Of a DNA stretch of 64,000 nucleotides, positions 8,080 through 16,312 are shown in pieces; positions within the stretch are counted from its first letter, which is position 1, and each line of letters starts with the position of its first letter. The stretch is from the NCBI GenBank assembly GCA_038239485.1, contig JBBSET010000014.1, positions 1 through 64,000 of the forward strand. The letters run 5' to 3'. Under the pieces are notes generated by a model, which was not told the DNA's origin, did no database searches, and saw nothing but the letters and a program-made list of their open reading frames with translations. The position numbers and the translations under genes were made by a program. The stretch is from DASQEH01 sp038239485 (GTDB lineage: Bacteria; Actinomycetota; Actinomycetes; Propionibacteriales; Nocardioidaceae).

Positions 8080-8898
8080 TCAGCCTGACGATGAGTCGAC
8101 GACGGCCACCGAGTGCGGCCGGGTCTGCCATAGCGCCCACTCGGCACTCACGTCGCCGGCGGCGCGTATCAACAGCGGCAGGTACTCGTCGACCAGCCGC
8201 TCGGTCGACGTCTCGGCCGCGTGGACGGTGACGTTCATCGCGGCGCGGACGGCACCGGTGCCGTCTCGGACAGGAACGGCCACCGAACGTACGCCGGGTG
8301 CTAGCTCCTCGTCGGCCAGTGCCCAGCCCCGGGCCCGTACCTGGACGAGCTCCTCGAGCAGCTGCTCGCTGGTGCGTCCGATGAAGGGCGGCAGGCCCGC
8401 ACGGCTGGGCTGCTCGACGGTGCGCGACAGGTCGTCGGCGGACAGGCCCGCGAGCAGGACCTTGCCCTGCGAGGTCTGGGCGGCCGGAAAACGGGTGCCG
8501 ATATCGACGCGGAGGGCGATGATCTTCGGCACCGAGACCCGGGCGACGTAGACGATGTCAGAGCCGTCCAGCTGGGCCATCGACGACGACTCGCCCGTGC
8601 GGCGTACCAGTGTCTCGAGGTGGGGACGGGCGATGTCCCACAGGCCCAGCGCGCTGACGTAGCTCATGCCCAGCCCGAGTACCTTGGGCGTCGGCTCGTA
8701 CCCGTTGTCACGGGATCGGACGTAGCCCAGCTCCTGGAGGGTGAGCAGCAGGCGGCGCGCGGTCGGCCTCGCCAGCCCGGCGATGCCCGCCACCTCGCTC
8801 AACGTCAGCGTCCGGTGCTCCGCGTCGAAGCTGCCCAGGATGTCGAGGCCGCGGGCCAGCGCCTCGACGAAGTCGGGTCCGGATCCTCTCCCCGCCAT
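8080..8898 (-). CDS. IclR-family transcriptional regulator (PcaR/PobR-like)
   Basis: A 272-residue protein. The ATG at 8898 has AGGAGGG upstream; a longer frame exists but overlaps the amidohydrolase stop. Residues about 10-75 are the IclR winged helix (FVEALARGLDILGSF, then LTLSEVAGIAGLARPTARR). Residues about 90-255 are the ligand-binding IclR effector domain (YVARVSVPKIIALRVDIG, ASQGKVLL-type core). The subfamily resembles regulators of protocatechuate and related aromatic catabolism. It is 16 bases downstream of the amidohydrolase and probably co-transcribed with it. It is well placed to control the divergent CoA-transferase/lyase/LigAB operon; that is inferred from layout. Confidence 0.92.
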   Translation of the reverse strand: MAGRGSGPDFVEALARGLDILGSFDAEHRTLTLSEVAGIAGLARPTARRLLLTLQELGYVRSRDNGYEPTPKVLGLGMSYVSALGLWDIARPHLETLVRRTGESSSMAQLDGSDIVYVARVSVPKIIALRVDIGTRFPAAQTSQGKVLLAGLSADDLSRTVEQPSRAGLPPFIGRTSEQLLEELVQVRARGWALADEELAPGVRSVAVPVRDGTGAVRAAMNVTVHAAETSTERLVDEYLPLLIRAAGDVSAEWALWQTRPHSVAVVDSSSG

Positions 8899-8914
8899 GC
8901 GACCCTCCTGCCGC

Positions 8915-10411
8915 TCAGCCGCCGGAGCCGGGCTCTCCGAACACGGTGCCCCGAGCGCCATGGGTCGAGTCCGACTTGTAGTCGGTGTACTGGTACGGGT
9001 TGTCGAGGACGTCGTCGTCGTCCGAGGGCAGCTCGGGATTCATGCCCTGGGACCAGGCCTCCTCGCCGAGAGCGGAGCGCAGGTGGTCCACGGTCGCCTC
9101 GACCGTGCGGCGGACGTCGGCGAGGTCGACGCCGACCAGGGCATGCTCGTGCTTCACGACCTGGCCGTTGACCACGACAGTGTGAACGTCGCCGCGTTGA
9201 GCCTGGAACGCCACCTGGCCGTAGGGGTTGAGGAGCGGGAACGACACCGGCGAGGAGTCGTTCTTGATGAGGACCAGGTCAGCCTTGCGGCCAGGCTCGA
9301 TCCGGCCGATGTCGTCGCGGCCCAGGGCGCGAGCGCCGCCTCGGGTGGCCCAGTCGACCACCTGCTCGGCACGCAGGTGGACGTGGGTGACGGTGTCTCC
9401 CTTCGCGTGGGCCTCCAGGTGTTCGCGCGACCGGTCCGCACCTAAGGTGCTGCGCATGGCCGAGAACAAGTCGCTGCTCCACCAGACGCTGGTGTCCATC
9501 GACAGCGACACTCCGATGTCGTGCTTGCGGACCTGCCAGGTGGGGGGATACCCCTGCCCGGCGCTCTGTTCGGACTCGGTGGACACCGACACCGAGCCAC
9601 CGCTGGCGGCGATGCGCTGGTAGGAGTCCGTCGACAGCGTGGCCGCGTGCACGTAGACCGTGTCCGGCGTCGCGAAGCCGTGGTCGTACATCAGCCGGAT
9701 GCCGTCGTCGTTGGTCGCGCCCCACACCCCGGCGTGCGTCGTCACCGGCAGGCCGAGGTCGCGGGCCACCTCGAAGGCAGCCTGCTCGGGGAAGGCGGGG
9801 TCGCCGGTCACGTCGAAGGCCAGCTGGATGCCGAGCATGTCGTCGCTGCCCCCTCGGCGGCGCTCGAGGAACGACCGCACGGCCGGGTCTGCGCTCCACT
9901 CCCATGGAGCGGCCTGGATGTTGCCGTAAGCCAGGACGAATCGCCCGGGCACGGACTGCAGGGCATCGACGGCGGCGTCGGCGTGCTCGACCGTCTGCAG
10001 GCCGTGGGACCAGTCCACGGTGGTGGTCACGCCAGCCTCGAGGGCGTCCCAGGCCGAGACCAGGTTGCCGGCGAAGATGTCCTCGGGGCGGAACTTCTTG
10101 CCGTGGTCGAGGTAGTACCAGACGAAGTACTGGGTCAGGGTCCAGTCCGCGCCGTACCCTCGCATCGCGGTCTGCCACATGTGGCGATGGGTGTCGATCA
10201 TCCCCGGCATCACGATGCCGCCGCGGGCGTCGATCTCATGGGTCCCATCGGGGACGGCGAGAGATACCCCCACCTCGGCGATGCGGTCGTCGACGACGAG
10301 CACATCGGATTGCGGGAAGACGGTGTGGGTGTCGTCCATCGTCAGGACAAGACCGTTGCGAAACACCAGCGGCCGGCCGGCCTCAGGAGCCGAGGACTCG
10401 GAATCCGACAT
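8915..10411 (-). CDS. amidohydrolase-superfamily hydrolase/deaminase (TrzN/AtzA/cytosine-deaminase type)
   Basis: A 498-residue protein with GGGAGAAC before the ATG at 10411. It has the TIM-barrel metallohydrolase layout: N-terminal beta-sandwich strand (LVFRNGLVLTMDDT), metal motif MPGMIDTHRHMWQ (HxH) at about 66-78, THAGVWG and VHAATLS histidines, MDTSVWW with the catalytic Asp, and the C-terminal GRIEPGRKADLVLI closing strand. This subgroup hydrolyses C-N or C-Cl bonds on triazines, pyrimidines, adenine derivatives and related rings. The substrate cannot be read from the sequence. The IclR gene follows within 16 bases, and the LigAB-containing operon starts 215 bases away in the opposite direction, so a role in opening or deaminating a ring compound is plausible. 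Confidence 0.88.
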   Translation of the reverse strand: MSDSESSAPEAGRPLVFRNGLVLTMDDTHTVFPQSDVLVVDDRIAEVGVSLAVPDGTHEIDARGGIVMPGMIDTHRHMWQTAMRGYGADWTLTQYFVWYYLDHGKKFRPEDIFAGNLVSAWDALEAGVTTTVDWSHGLQTVEHADAAVDALQSVPGRFVLAYGNIQAAPWEWSADPAVRSFLERRRGGSDDMLGIQLAFDVTGDPAFPEQAAFEVARDLGLPVTTHAGVWGATNDDGIRLMYDHGFATPDTVYVHAATLSTDSYQRIAASGGSVSVSTESEQSAGQGYPPTWQVRKHDIGVSLSMDTSVWWSSDLFSAMRSTLGADRSREHLEAHAKGDTVTHVHLRAEQVVDWATRGGARALGRDDIGRIEPGRKADLVLIKNDSSPVSFPLLNPYGQVAFQAQRGDVHTVVVNGQVVKHEHALVGVDLADVRRTVEATVDHLRSALGEEAWSQGMNPELPSDDDDVLDNPYQYTDYKSDSTHGARGTVFGEPGSGG

Positions 10412-10626
10412 TGGTTCTCCCTTCGGTCGGCGTTGACGGACATCCGTCCGTCTGGCGGTCACGACCGCCTGCCTGCCACTGTGGACGTGACGGCGAGACC
10501 TGTCAAGGCGGTGGAGGTCAGCGGTCCCGGAGACTGCTGCTAGGGCTGTCCTTCTTGACACGAACTGTCATAGCGGGGACGCTAGCCACTGTGCGGACGA
10601 TTGTCCGCGGCGAAGGGAAATCGCGC

Positions 10627-11829
10627 GTGTTCGACTCACCGGCGCCCTCCGGCGGTTCGAGCCCGCGGGGTCCGCTGGCCGGCCTGCTGGTGGCCGACTT
10701 CTCGCGTATCCTCGCCGGACCGTACGCCACGATGCTGCTGGCCGACCTCGGTGCGGAGGTGGTCAAGGTCGAGTCGCCGGCCGGTGACGACACCCGTAGC
10801 TGGCAGCCCCCCGTGCGGGACGGGATCTCGACGTACTTCCTCGGCGTGAACCGCAACAAGCGCTCGGTGGCGCTCGACCTGAAGGAGCCTGAGGATTTGG
10901 CGGCGGCCCGTGAGCTTGCCCGGCGGGCGGACATCATGATGGAGAACTTCAGGCCCGGTGGGCTGAGCCGGTTCGGCCTGGACTACGAGTCCGTGTCCGC
11001 CGACAACGCCGGCATCGTCTACGCGTCGATCAGCGGTTTCGGCAGCGCCCCAGCCGGCGCCGAGCTGCCCGGCTACGACCTCATCGTTCAGGTTGTGTCC
11101 GGACTGATGAGCCTCACCGGGGATCCGGGCGGCGAGCCTTTCCGCGCCGGCATCTCCGTCTTCGACGTCATTGCCGGGCTGCATGCGACGATCGGCGTCC
11201 TGGCGGCGATCCACGCCCGGGAGAAGACCGGGCGCGGACAGCACGTCGAGGTGAGCCTGCTCGGCTCGGCGCTGTCCGGCATGGTCAACCAGTCCAGCGC
11301 CTACGTGGCGGGCGGTGTCGTCCCCATGCGGATGGGCAACAGCCATCCCAGCCTGTTCCCCTACGAGCCGATGCCGTGCGCCGACGGCGATCTGATCATC
11401 ACGGCAGGCAACAACGGACAGTTCCGCAAGCTCGTCGAGGTCCTGGGCGTCGCGAACCTCGCCGACGACCCGCGGTTCGCTCGCAACGAGGACCGCACCG
11501 CCAACCGTGACGAGCTCCGCCCGCTGCTGGTGGAGCGGTTGTCCACGCGGACCACGATGGAGTGGTTCACGGACATCATCGCTGCGGGCGTCCCCTGTGG
11601 CCCGATCAACACCGTCGACGGTGGCGTCGCCTTCGCCGAGGAGGTCGGGCTCGACCCGGTTGTCCGCGCCGAGGGCGACCCCCACGGGGTACCGTCGATC
11701 CGCAACCCGATCTGGCTGTCCGAGACACCCCCCGACTACCGACTGCCGCCACCCGGCCTCGACGAGCATGGCGCCGAGATCCGGGCGTGGCTGGGCACGC
11801 CGGCCGCCCTCGACGTCCAGGAGCCCTGA
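10627..11829 (+). CDS. class III (CaiB/BaiF) CoA-transferase
   Basis: A 400-residue protein from a GTG with GAAGGG nine bases upstream. It shows the family order: LLVADFSRILAGPYATMLLADLGAEVVK (quoted in part) at the N-terminus, NRNKRSVALDLK, then NFRPGGLSRFGLDY, GYDLIVQ and the catalytic Asp in ISVFDVIAGLHA. RGQHVEVSLLGSAL follows. Length and motifs are normal for the family. These enzymes move CoA from a donor such as succinyl-CoA to a carboxylic acid. It heads an operon whose next gene, one base away, resembles citryl-CoA lyase, which suggests it makes the CoA thioester that the lyase then cleaves. Confidence 0.93.
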   Translation: MFDSPAPSGGSSPRGPLAGLLVADFSRILAGPYATMLLADLGAEVVKVESPAGDDTRSWQPPVRDGISTYFLGVNRNKRSVALDLKEPEDLAAARELARRADIMMENFRPGGLSRFGLDYESVSADNAGIVYASISGFGSAPAGAELPGYDLIVQVVSGLMSLTGDPGGEPFRAGISVFDVIAGLHATIGVLAAIHAREKTGRGQHVEVSLLGSALSGMVNQSSAYVAGGVVPMRMGNSHPSLFPYEPMPCADGDLIITAGNNGQFRKLVEVLGVANLADDPRFARNEDRTANRDELRPLLVERLSTRTTMEWFTDIIAAGVPCGPINTVDGGVAFAEEVGLDPVVRAEGDPHGVPSIRNPIWLSETPPDYRLPPPGLDEHGAEIRAWLGTPAALDVQEP

Positions 11830-11830
11830 T

Positions 11831-12628
11831 GTGACCGATCCCCAGCTGTCGTTCCCGACCTCGCTCGGCACCTCGACGGCCGATGAGATCCGGCTGCTGG
11901 GCCAGGATCTCACCGCCGACCTGATGGGCAAGGTCACCTTCGGCGAGCTCGCCTTCTGGCTCGTCGCCCTCCGCCGCCCGACCCCGTCAGAGACCCGGGT
12001 GCTCGAATCGGTCCTCGTGGCGCTGGCGGACCACGGCTTCACCCCGACGGCGATCGCGGCCCGGCTGACGTACCTGTCGGCGCCCGACTCCCTCCAGGGG
12101 GCGCTCGCGGCGGGGCTGCTCGGCGGGGGTTCGCGCTTCCTGGGGGTGACCGAGGACTGCGCCACCTACCTGCACCGGTTCGTGGACCGCCCCGACGCCG
12201 AGCTGCCCAACGACGACGCCGGCTGGGACGCGCTGGCGCTGGCTGCGGTCACCGCCACCCGCATGGAGGGGACCTTCGTGCCCGGGCTCGGGCACCCCGT
12301 CCACAAGGTGCAGGATCCGCGTACGCCCGTTCTTATCGGCATCGCCGAGGAGGAGGGCCTGCGCGGCCCCCACCTGCGCCTGTTCGAAGCCATCGGCCGT
12401 GTCCACGAACAGGTGCTGGGTCGCCGGCTGCCCCTCAACGGCGCCGGCGTGTGCGGTGCCGCCTTGGCAGACCTCGGCCTGCCGATCGAGATGCTTCGTG
12501 GCTTCGCCCTCCTGGCCCGCGCTGCCGGGCTGCTTGGACAGATCGCCGAGGAGCACCGGCGCCCGATCGGCATGGACGCCTACCTCGCCATCGACCGCAA
12601 CGCGACGTACATCGACCCGTCTGCCTGA
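11831..12628 (+). CDS. citryl-CoA lyase / citrate-synthase-like enzyme
   Basis: A 265-residue protein from a GTG one base after the CoA-transferase stop. It is shorter than true citrate synthases (about 370-430) and has the size of citryl-CoA lyase-like proteins. The citrate synthase core is present: VTATRMEGTFVPGLGHPVHK contains the substrate-binding His (GLGHPVHK), followed by RLPLNGAGVCGAALADLGLP and IEEH-like AEEHRRPIG. These enzymes break a CoA thioester of a tertiary hydroxyacid into an acyl-CoA and a keto acid. Pairing with a CoA-transferase and a ring-cleaving dioxygenase points to the late steps of a carbon-ring degradation route; the actual substrate is unknown. Confidence 0.88.
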   Translation: MTDPQLSFPTSLGTSTADEIRLLGQDLTADLMGKVTFGELAFWLVALRRPTPSETRVLESVLVALADHGFTPTAIAARLTYLSAPDSLQGALAAGLLGGGSRFLGVTEDCATYLHRFVDRPDAELPNDDAGWDALALAAVTATRMEGTFVPGLGHPVHKVQDPRTPVLIGIAEEEGLRGPHLRLFEAIGRVHEQVLGRRLPLNGAGVCGAALADLGLPIEMLRGFALLARAAGLLGQIAEEHRRPIGMDAYLAIDRNATYIDPSA

Positions 12629-12658
12629 ACGCGGACGACCCTCACTCAAGGAGCGACC

Positions 12659-13522
12659 ATGGCAACGGTGGTAGCGGTCATCGCCTCGACCCATCACCCC
12701 TTCTACTATCGTGCCAGCACGTCGACCGGCGCCGAGCGACCACCGTTCGCCGACGAGTGGGTGGCCAAGATCGAGGCGTTCCGTGACACGCTGACCCGCG
12801 CGCAGCCGGACGTGCTGGTCATGGTCGGCAGCGACCACTTCCACCAGCTGTGGCTGGACAACATGCCGCAGTTCCTCGTCGGCAAGGCGCCGTACTTCGA
12901 CGCCAACTGGCACAACGAGGAGCGTGAGTTCGGCCTACCACGGATGCGGCTGGCCGGGCAGGTCGACCTATCCGCACACATCCTCCGCAACGGCCTGGAC
13001 GCCGGATTCGACCTGGCATTCAGCAACGAGCTTCGGATCGACCACAGCATCACCTGCCCGATCATCACCTTGCGCCCGGAGGCTGACCTGCCGATCGTGC
13101 CGATCTACACCAACATCTTCGCCCCGCCGCTCCCCCGCCCGCAGCGCTTCGTCCAGCTGGGCCGAACCATCCGCGAGCTGGTGGAGTCCTGGCCTGAGAA
13201 GCTGCGGGTGGCGATCATCGGGACCGGCCACCTCTCCCTCGAGCTCGGCGGTCCGCGCCAGTTCGGCGAGCACGGACCCGACCCGGCTTTCGACCGGAAG
13301 GCCGTGGACTGGATCGCCGCCGGTGACATCGACGGCTGCCTCGCCGAGGTCACCCTCGACAGTCTCCACGAACCGGGGAACGCGACTCACGGCTTCATGG
13401 ACTTCATGCTCATGATGGGGGTGGCCGGCGATGGCGCCATAGCCGACCACGTCGACTCCCTCGACCTCTTCCACACGATGGAGGCGTACTTCACCTGGTA
13501 TCCGAGCGGAGTCCCAGCATGA
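12659..13522 (+). CDS. class III extradiol ring-cleavage dioxygenase, LigB-type catalytic subunit
   Basis: A 287-residue protein with AAGGAG before the ATG. It matches the LigB fold of protocatechuate 4,5-dioxygenase and relatives: VIASTHHPFYYR carries the two N-terminal iron-ligand histidines, VMVGSDHFHQLW follows at about residue 58, and IIGTGHLSLELGG holds the active-site His near residue 190. The C-terminal VDSLDLFHTMEAYFTW is also family-like. The protein would use Fe(II) and O2 to open a catechol-type ring. Its stop overlaps the start of the LigA-like gene by four bases (ATGA), so the two are translationally coupled and probably form one enzyme. Confidence 0.92.
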   Translation: MATVVAVIASTHHPFYYRASTSTGAERPPFADEWVAKIEAFRDTLTRAQPDVLVMVGSDHFHQLWLDNMPQFLVGKAPYFDANWHNEEREFGLPRMRLAGQVDLSAHILRNGLDAGFDLAFSNELRIDHSITCPIITLRPEADLPIVPIYTNIFAPPLPRPQRFVQLGRTIRELVESWPEKLRVAIIGTGHLSLELGGPRQFGEHGPDPAFDRKAVDWIAAGDIDGCLAEVTLDSLHEPGNATHGFMDFMLMMGVAGDGAIADHVDSLDLFHTMEAYFTWYPSGVPA

Positions 13523-13878
13523 GCCGGTACCTGCTCGACAAGTTCCTCTTCACCGTCGACCGCGACCCCGAGCTGGTAGAGCGGTACCGGGCAGAGCCGG
13601 TCGAGACCGTCGACTGGTGGGAGCGCGAGATCGCGAACAGGCTGCTCAACTGCACGAGTGACGAGCGCAGCACCTGGCTGGAGTTCACCGACTCCGAACG
13701 CCGCGCGCTGCGCGAGCACGACCACGTCGCGCTCTTCGAGATGGGCGCCCACCCCTTCCTCACGCTGACGTTGTTCATCGCGATGTTCGAGCGCGACCAC
13801 GGACCGCTGGAGTACCAGCGGAACTACGGAGCGTTGATGCAGCACGTCGCCAGGCCGTACCCCGACATCACCACCTGA
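13519..13878 (+). CDS. LigA-like small subunit of ring-cleavage dioxygenase
   Basis: A 119-residue protein overlapping the LigB gene by four bases. The all-helical sequence matches the alpha subunit (LigA) of protocatechuate 4,5-dioxygenase: YLLDKFLFTVDRDPELVERY, then LTDSERRAL-type LEFTDSERRALREHDHVALFEMGAHPF. LigA subunits cover the active site of LigB and shape its substrate pocket. This one is a little shorter than characterised LigA proteins (about 139 residues). It ends the operon, which then faces the PPK2 gene. Confidence 0.88.
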   Translation: MSRYLLDKFLFTVDRDPELVERYRAEPVETVDWWEREIANRLLNCTSDERSTWLEFTDSERRALREHDHVALFEMGAHPFLTLTLFIAMFERDHGPLEYQRNYGALMQHVARPYPDITT

Positions 13879-13913
13879 CACACGCCGCACATCGGGCAGG
13901 TCAGGGCCACACC

Positions 13914-14012
13914 CCTCAGGCGTGACGTGACGAGCCGACAGCGCGCTGCTCGGCTGCCTCCTCTGCGCTCTCACGAAGAGCCTCTGCCCCAGATCTGCTA
14001 AGTCGCCTGAGG
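13914..14012. other. long-range inverted repeat between convergent genes
   Basis: CCTCAGGCG (13914-13922) recurs inverted as CGCCTGAGG (14004-14012) in the gap between the convergent LigA and PPK2 genes. The 81-base loop is long for a terminator, so a transcription-ending role is only possible. Confidence 0.25.
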
Positions 14013-14036
14013 AGAGGTCACGCCCGAAGCGATACG

Positions 14037-14927
14037 TCAGTCGCCGACGGCGTCGATGCCGCGCATCACCAACCGCGGATCCGGGCGACCAACCACCGAT
14101 CGGTCCTTGTCGGAGTACTCGAACCGCGAGAGGAAGTAGCGCATGGCCTCGAGCCGGGCGCGCTTCTTGTCGTTGCTCTTGATGGTCATCCAGGGCGCGT
14201 AGTCGGTGTCGGTGCGGCGCAGCATCTGTTCCTTGGCCTCGGTGTACGCATCCCACTTGTCGAGGGATTCGAGGTCCATCGGCGACAGCTTCCACTGACG
14301 TACCGGGTCCACCTGACGGATCATGAACCGGGTCCGCTGTTCGGACTGGGTCACCGAGAACCAGAACTTCGTCACCGTGATACCGCTCTCGACGAGCATC
14401 CTCTCGAACAGGGTCACCTGGCTGAAGAACTGCTCATACTCGTCGTCGGAGGCGAACCCCATCACGCGCTCCACACCTGCCCGGTTGTACCAGGAACGGT
14501 CGAACAGCACCATCTCGCCGGACGTCGGCAGGTGGCTGACGTAGCGCTGGAAGTACCACTGGTGCTGCTCGCGGTCGCTCGGTTTCGTCAACGCCACGGT
14601 GTGCGCGTACCGGGGGTTGAGGTGCTCCATGAACCGCTTGATCGTGCCGCCCTTGCCGGCGGCGTCACGGCCCTCGAAAAGCAGGACATGCTTGCCTTCG
14701 GTGTCCTCGGTCCAGTTCTGGAACTTGAGCAGCTCCACCTGCAGGAGGTACTTCTGCTCGTCGTAGACGTCTCGGTCCAGCCGCTCGCCGTATGGGTAGT
14801 TCTCGCGCCAGGTGTCGACGGCGTGACCGGAGGCGTCGATGAGGACGGGATCGTCGTCGTGGTCCTCACCGACCGTATGACCGTCGATCTGAAGCCGGTC
14901 GATGTACTCGCGGACGTTGACCAACAT
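14037..14927 (-). CDS. ppk2: polyphosphate kinase 2 (PPK2 family)
   Basis: A 296-residue protein. The ATG at 14927 (MLVNVREYIDRLQ) is preferred over an upstream frame start because it has a GGAAGG-type site and family-like length. The PPK2 P-loop kinase motifs are clear: Walker A LFEGRDAAGKGG at about 84-94, KPSDREQHQWYFQRYV, Walker B-like MVLFDRSWYNRAGVERVMG, lid-region SVTQSEQRTRF and WKLSPMDLESLDKWDAY. These enzymes move phosphate between polyphosphate and nucleotides (GDP/ADP to GTP/ATP or the reverse). The nucleotide preference is not readable here. Other polyphosphate/phosphate genes in the window are ppgK, pstSCAB and a PhoD-like phosphatase. Confidence 0.95.
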   Translation of the reverse strand: MLVNVREYIDRLQIDGHTVGEDHDDDPVLIDASGHAVDTWRENYPYGERLDRDVYDEQKYLLQVELLKFQNWTEDTEGKHVLLFEGRDAAGKGGTIKRFMEHLNPRYAHTVALTKPSDREQHQWYFQRYVSHLPTSGEMVLFDRSWYNRAGVERVMGFASDDEYEQFFSQVTLFERMLVESGITVTKFWFSVTQSEQRTRFMIRQVDPVRQWKLSPMDLESLDKWDAYTEAKEQMLRRTDTDYAPWMTIKSNDKKRARLEAMRYFLSRFEYSDKDRSVVGRPDPRLVMRGIDAVGD

Positions 14928-15001
14928 CGCCTTCCACCTCTCGCTCGTCCCGCACCAAGATCCCACAGCCGGTAGGCGTCTGCTTGCTGTCCCGCCGGTC
15001 C

Positions 15002-15352
15002 ATGTTTACCTCGACACATGTTGCACGCCACCAGGTCAGGAGTCTTCAGGAGCCACACGCCATCGCGGCCGACGGGGGGGCGGTGGCCGTCTGGGATCCC
15101 TCGATCTGGAAGCCCGGAGGGAGCTTCTCGCCGGACGGCCAGCGCTCCATGGTCAAGGGCAACATGTCGGGGAACAGGTACTCGATGGCGAATGTGGACG
15201 GTACGCCGCGCTCGCAAACGGCGGACCACGGCGGCCGTAAGCGCTGGACCGTGGTCTCCGATGGTCAGGCGTTCGCTTTCCGTCGAGCCTCGATCTGCAG
15301 GAACGACCAGGAGCTCGTGTCGGCAGCCGCGGGCTCCACAGCGGCCATCTGA
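15002..15352 (+). CDS. uncertain hypothetical protein, possibly truncated
   Basis: An ORF of 116 codons from ATG 15002 (a TTG 18 bases earlier is also in frame). It reads VAVWDPSIWKPGGSFSPDGQ, then GNMSGNRYSM and RWTVVSDGQAFAFRRAS. This resembles beta-rich actinobacterial proteins of unknown function built from W-x-DG strands that end in a hydrophobic helix. Here the frame stops early at AGSTAAI and no helix follows, so it may be a truncated or frameshifted copy. There is no convincing ribosome site. The rest of the 625-base gap between PPK2 and MDMPI (14928-15552) holds nothing recognised. Confidence 0.33.
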   Translation: MFTSTHVARHQVRSLQEPHAIAADGGAVAVWDPSIWKPGGSFSPDGQRSMVKGNMSGNRYSMANVDGTPRSQTADHGGRKRWTVVSDGQAFAFRRASICRNDQELVSAAAGSTAAI

Positions 15353-15552
15353 CGGCTGGGCCGACGTCCCCTCTACGGCTCGAACTGGCCCCGACTCTGG
15401 TCCGCCGACCGCTGGAGCGTGGGCAGTCGTGAAGCTCGCCAAACCGGAATCTGAGCGGTGCGTGTCGATTCGGTAGGAGCCGGTTCGTCTTATACCCGAG
15501 CGGACGTCGACCGGCGGTCGCCTCGCCGAGCACGAGCCCCTAGGAGAGACGC

Positions 15553-16176
15553 ATGACCGATTCCATCTGGCCCACGATCCACACCGAGCGTGCCGCGCTC
15601 GCCGATGACCTGACCGGCCTGTCGGCCGAGCAGTGGCAGACCCCGTCGCTGTGCAGCGAGTGGGACGTCCACGACGTCCTCGCACACCTCGTGTCCGCGG
15701 CGAAGATGACGCCACCGAGATTCCTCAGCAGGTACGCCGCGGCGGGCTTCGCGTTCCACTCCTTCACGGCCAAGCAGGTGGCCGCCGAAGGCGCCGGCGG
15801 ACCGGCGGCGACGTTGGCCGCGTTCCGCGCGGCCGAGACACGGGCGACCGCACCGCCGGGGCCCAAGGACACCTGGCTCGGTGAAGCCTTCGTCTATGGC
15901 GAGGACATCAGGCGACCCCTGGGGATCACGCGTGCCTACCCGTTGCCGGAAGTGACCCGCGCCATCGCGTTCTACGCCAGGAGCAACGCCATCATCGGAG
16001 GCAAGACGCGAGTGTCCGGAGTGACCCTGAGCGCCACCGACGTCGACTTCTCGGTCGGATCGGGCCCCTCTGCTGAAGGTCCCGCCATCTCCCTCCTGCT
16101 GGCCGCGTCCGGACGAAAATCAGCACTCCAGGATCTGAGCGGGCCCGGGGTCGAGGTGCTCCGAGGCCGAGCGTGA
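15553..16176 (+). CDS. maleylpyruvate isomerase-family mycothiol-dependent protein (DinB fold)
   Basis: A 207-residue protein with AGGAGAGAC before the ATG. It is a DinB/MDMPI four-helix protein: IHTERAALADDLTGLSAEQW, the zinc-site motif CSEWDVHDVLAHLVS with the conserved His, and GEDIRRPLG with the third ligand region. The C-terminal sterol-carrier-like strand DVDFSVGSGP follows, as in longer MDMPI proteins. Members use mycothiol, the actinobacterial thiol, in isomerisation or transfer reactions; the substrate here is unknown. It appears to be a single-gene unit. Confidence 0.9.
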   Translation: MTDSIWPTIHTERAALADDLTGLSAEQWQTPSLCSEWDVHDVLAHLVSAAKMTPPRFLSRYAAAGFAFHSFTAKQVAAEGAGGPAATLAAFRAAETRATAPPGPKDTWLGEAFVYGEDIRRPLGITRAYPLPEVTRAIAFYARSNAIIGGKTRVSGVTLSATDVDFSVGSGPSAEGPAISLLLAASGRKSALQDLSGPGVEVLRGRA

Positions 16177-16312
16177 CCCGGCGGTCGGGCTCCGCGGTCG
16201 CTGTTCGGATCGAGTTGCCCACGGACTCTTGCCATCGCGGGGGCCGCGGGTGACAGTTGTATGACGGGCCTCGGTCTGACACCTGGCCCGATCCGACGAA
16301 CGGAGCCCCGTT

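Noticed and set aside
7704..8147. 147-codon minus ORF beside the IclR gene
   Set aside because: Overlaps the IclR 3' end, no ribosome site, no recognisable sequence, lies in degraded DNA.
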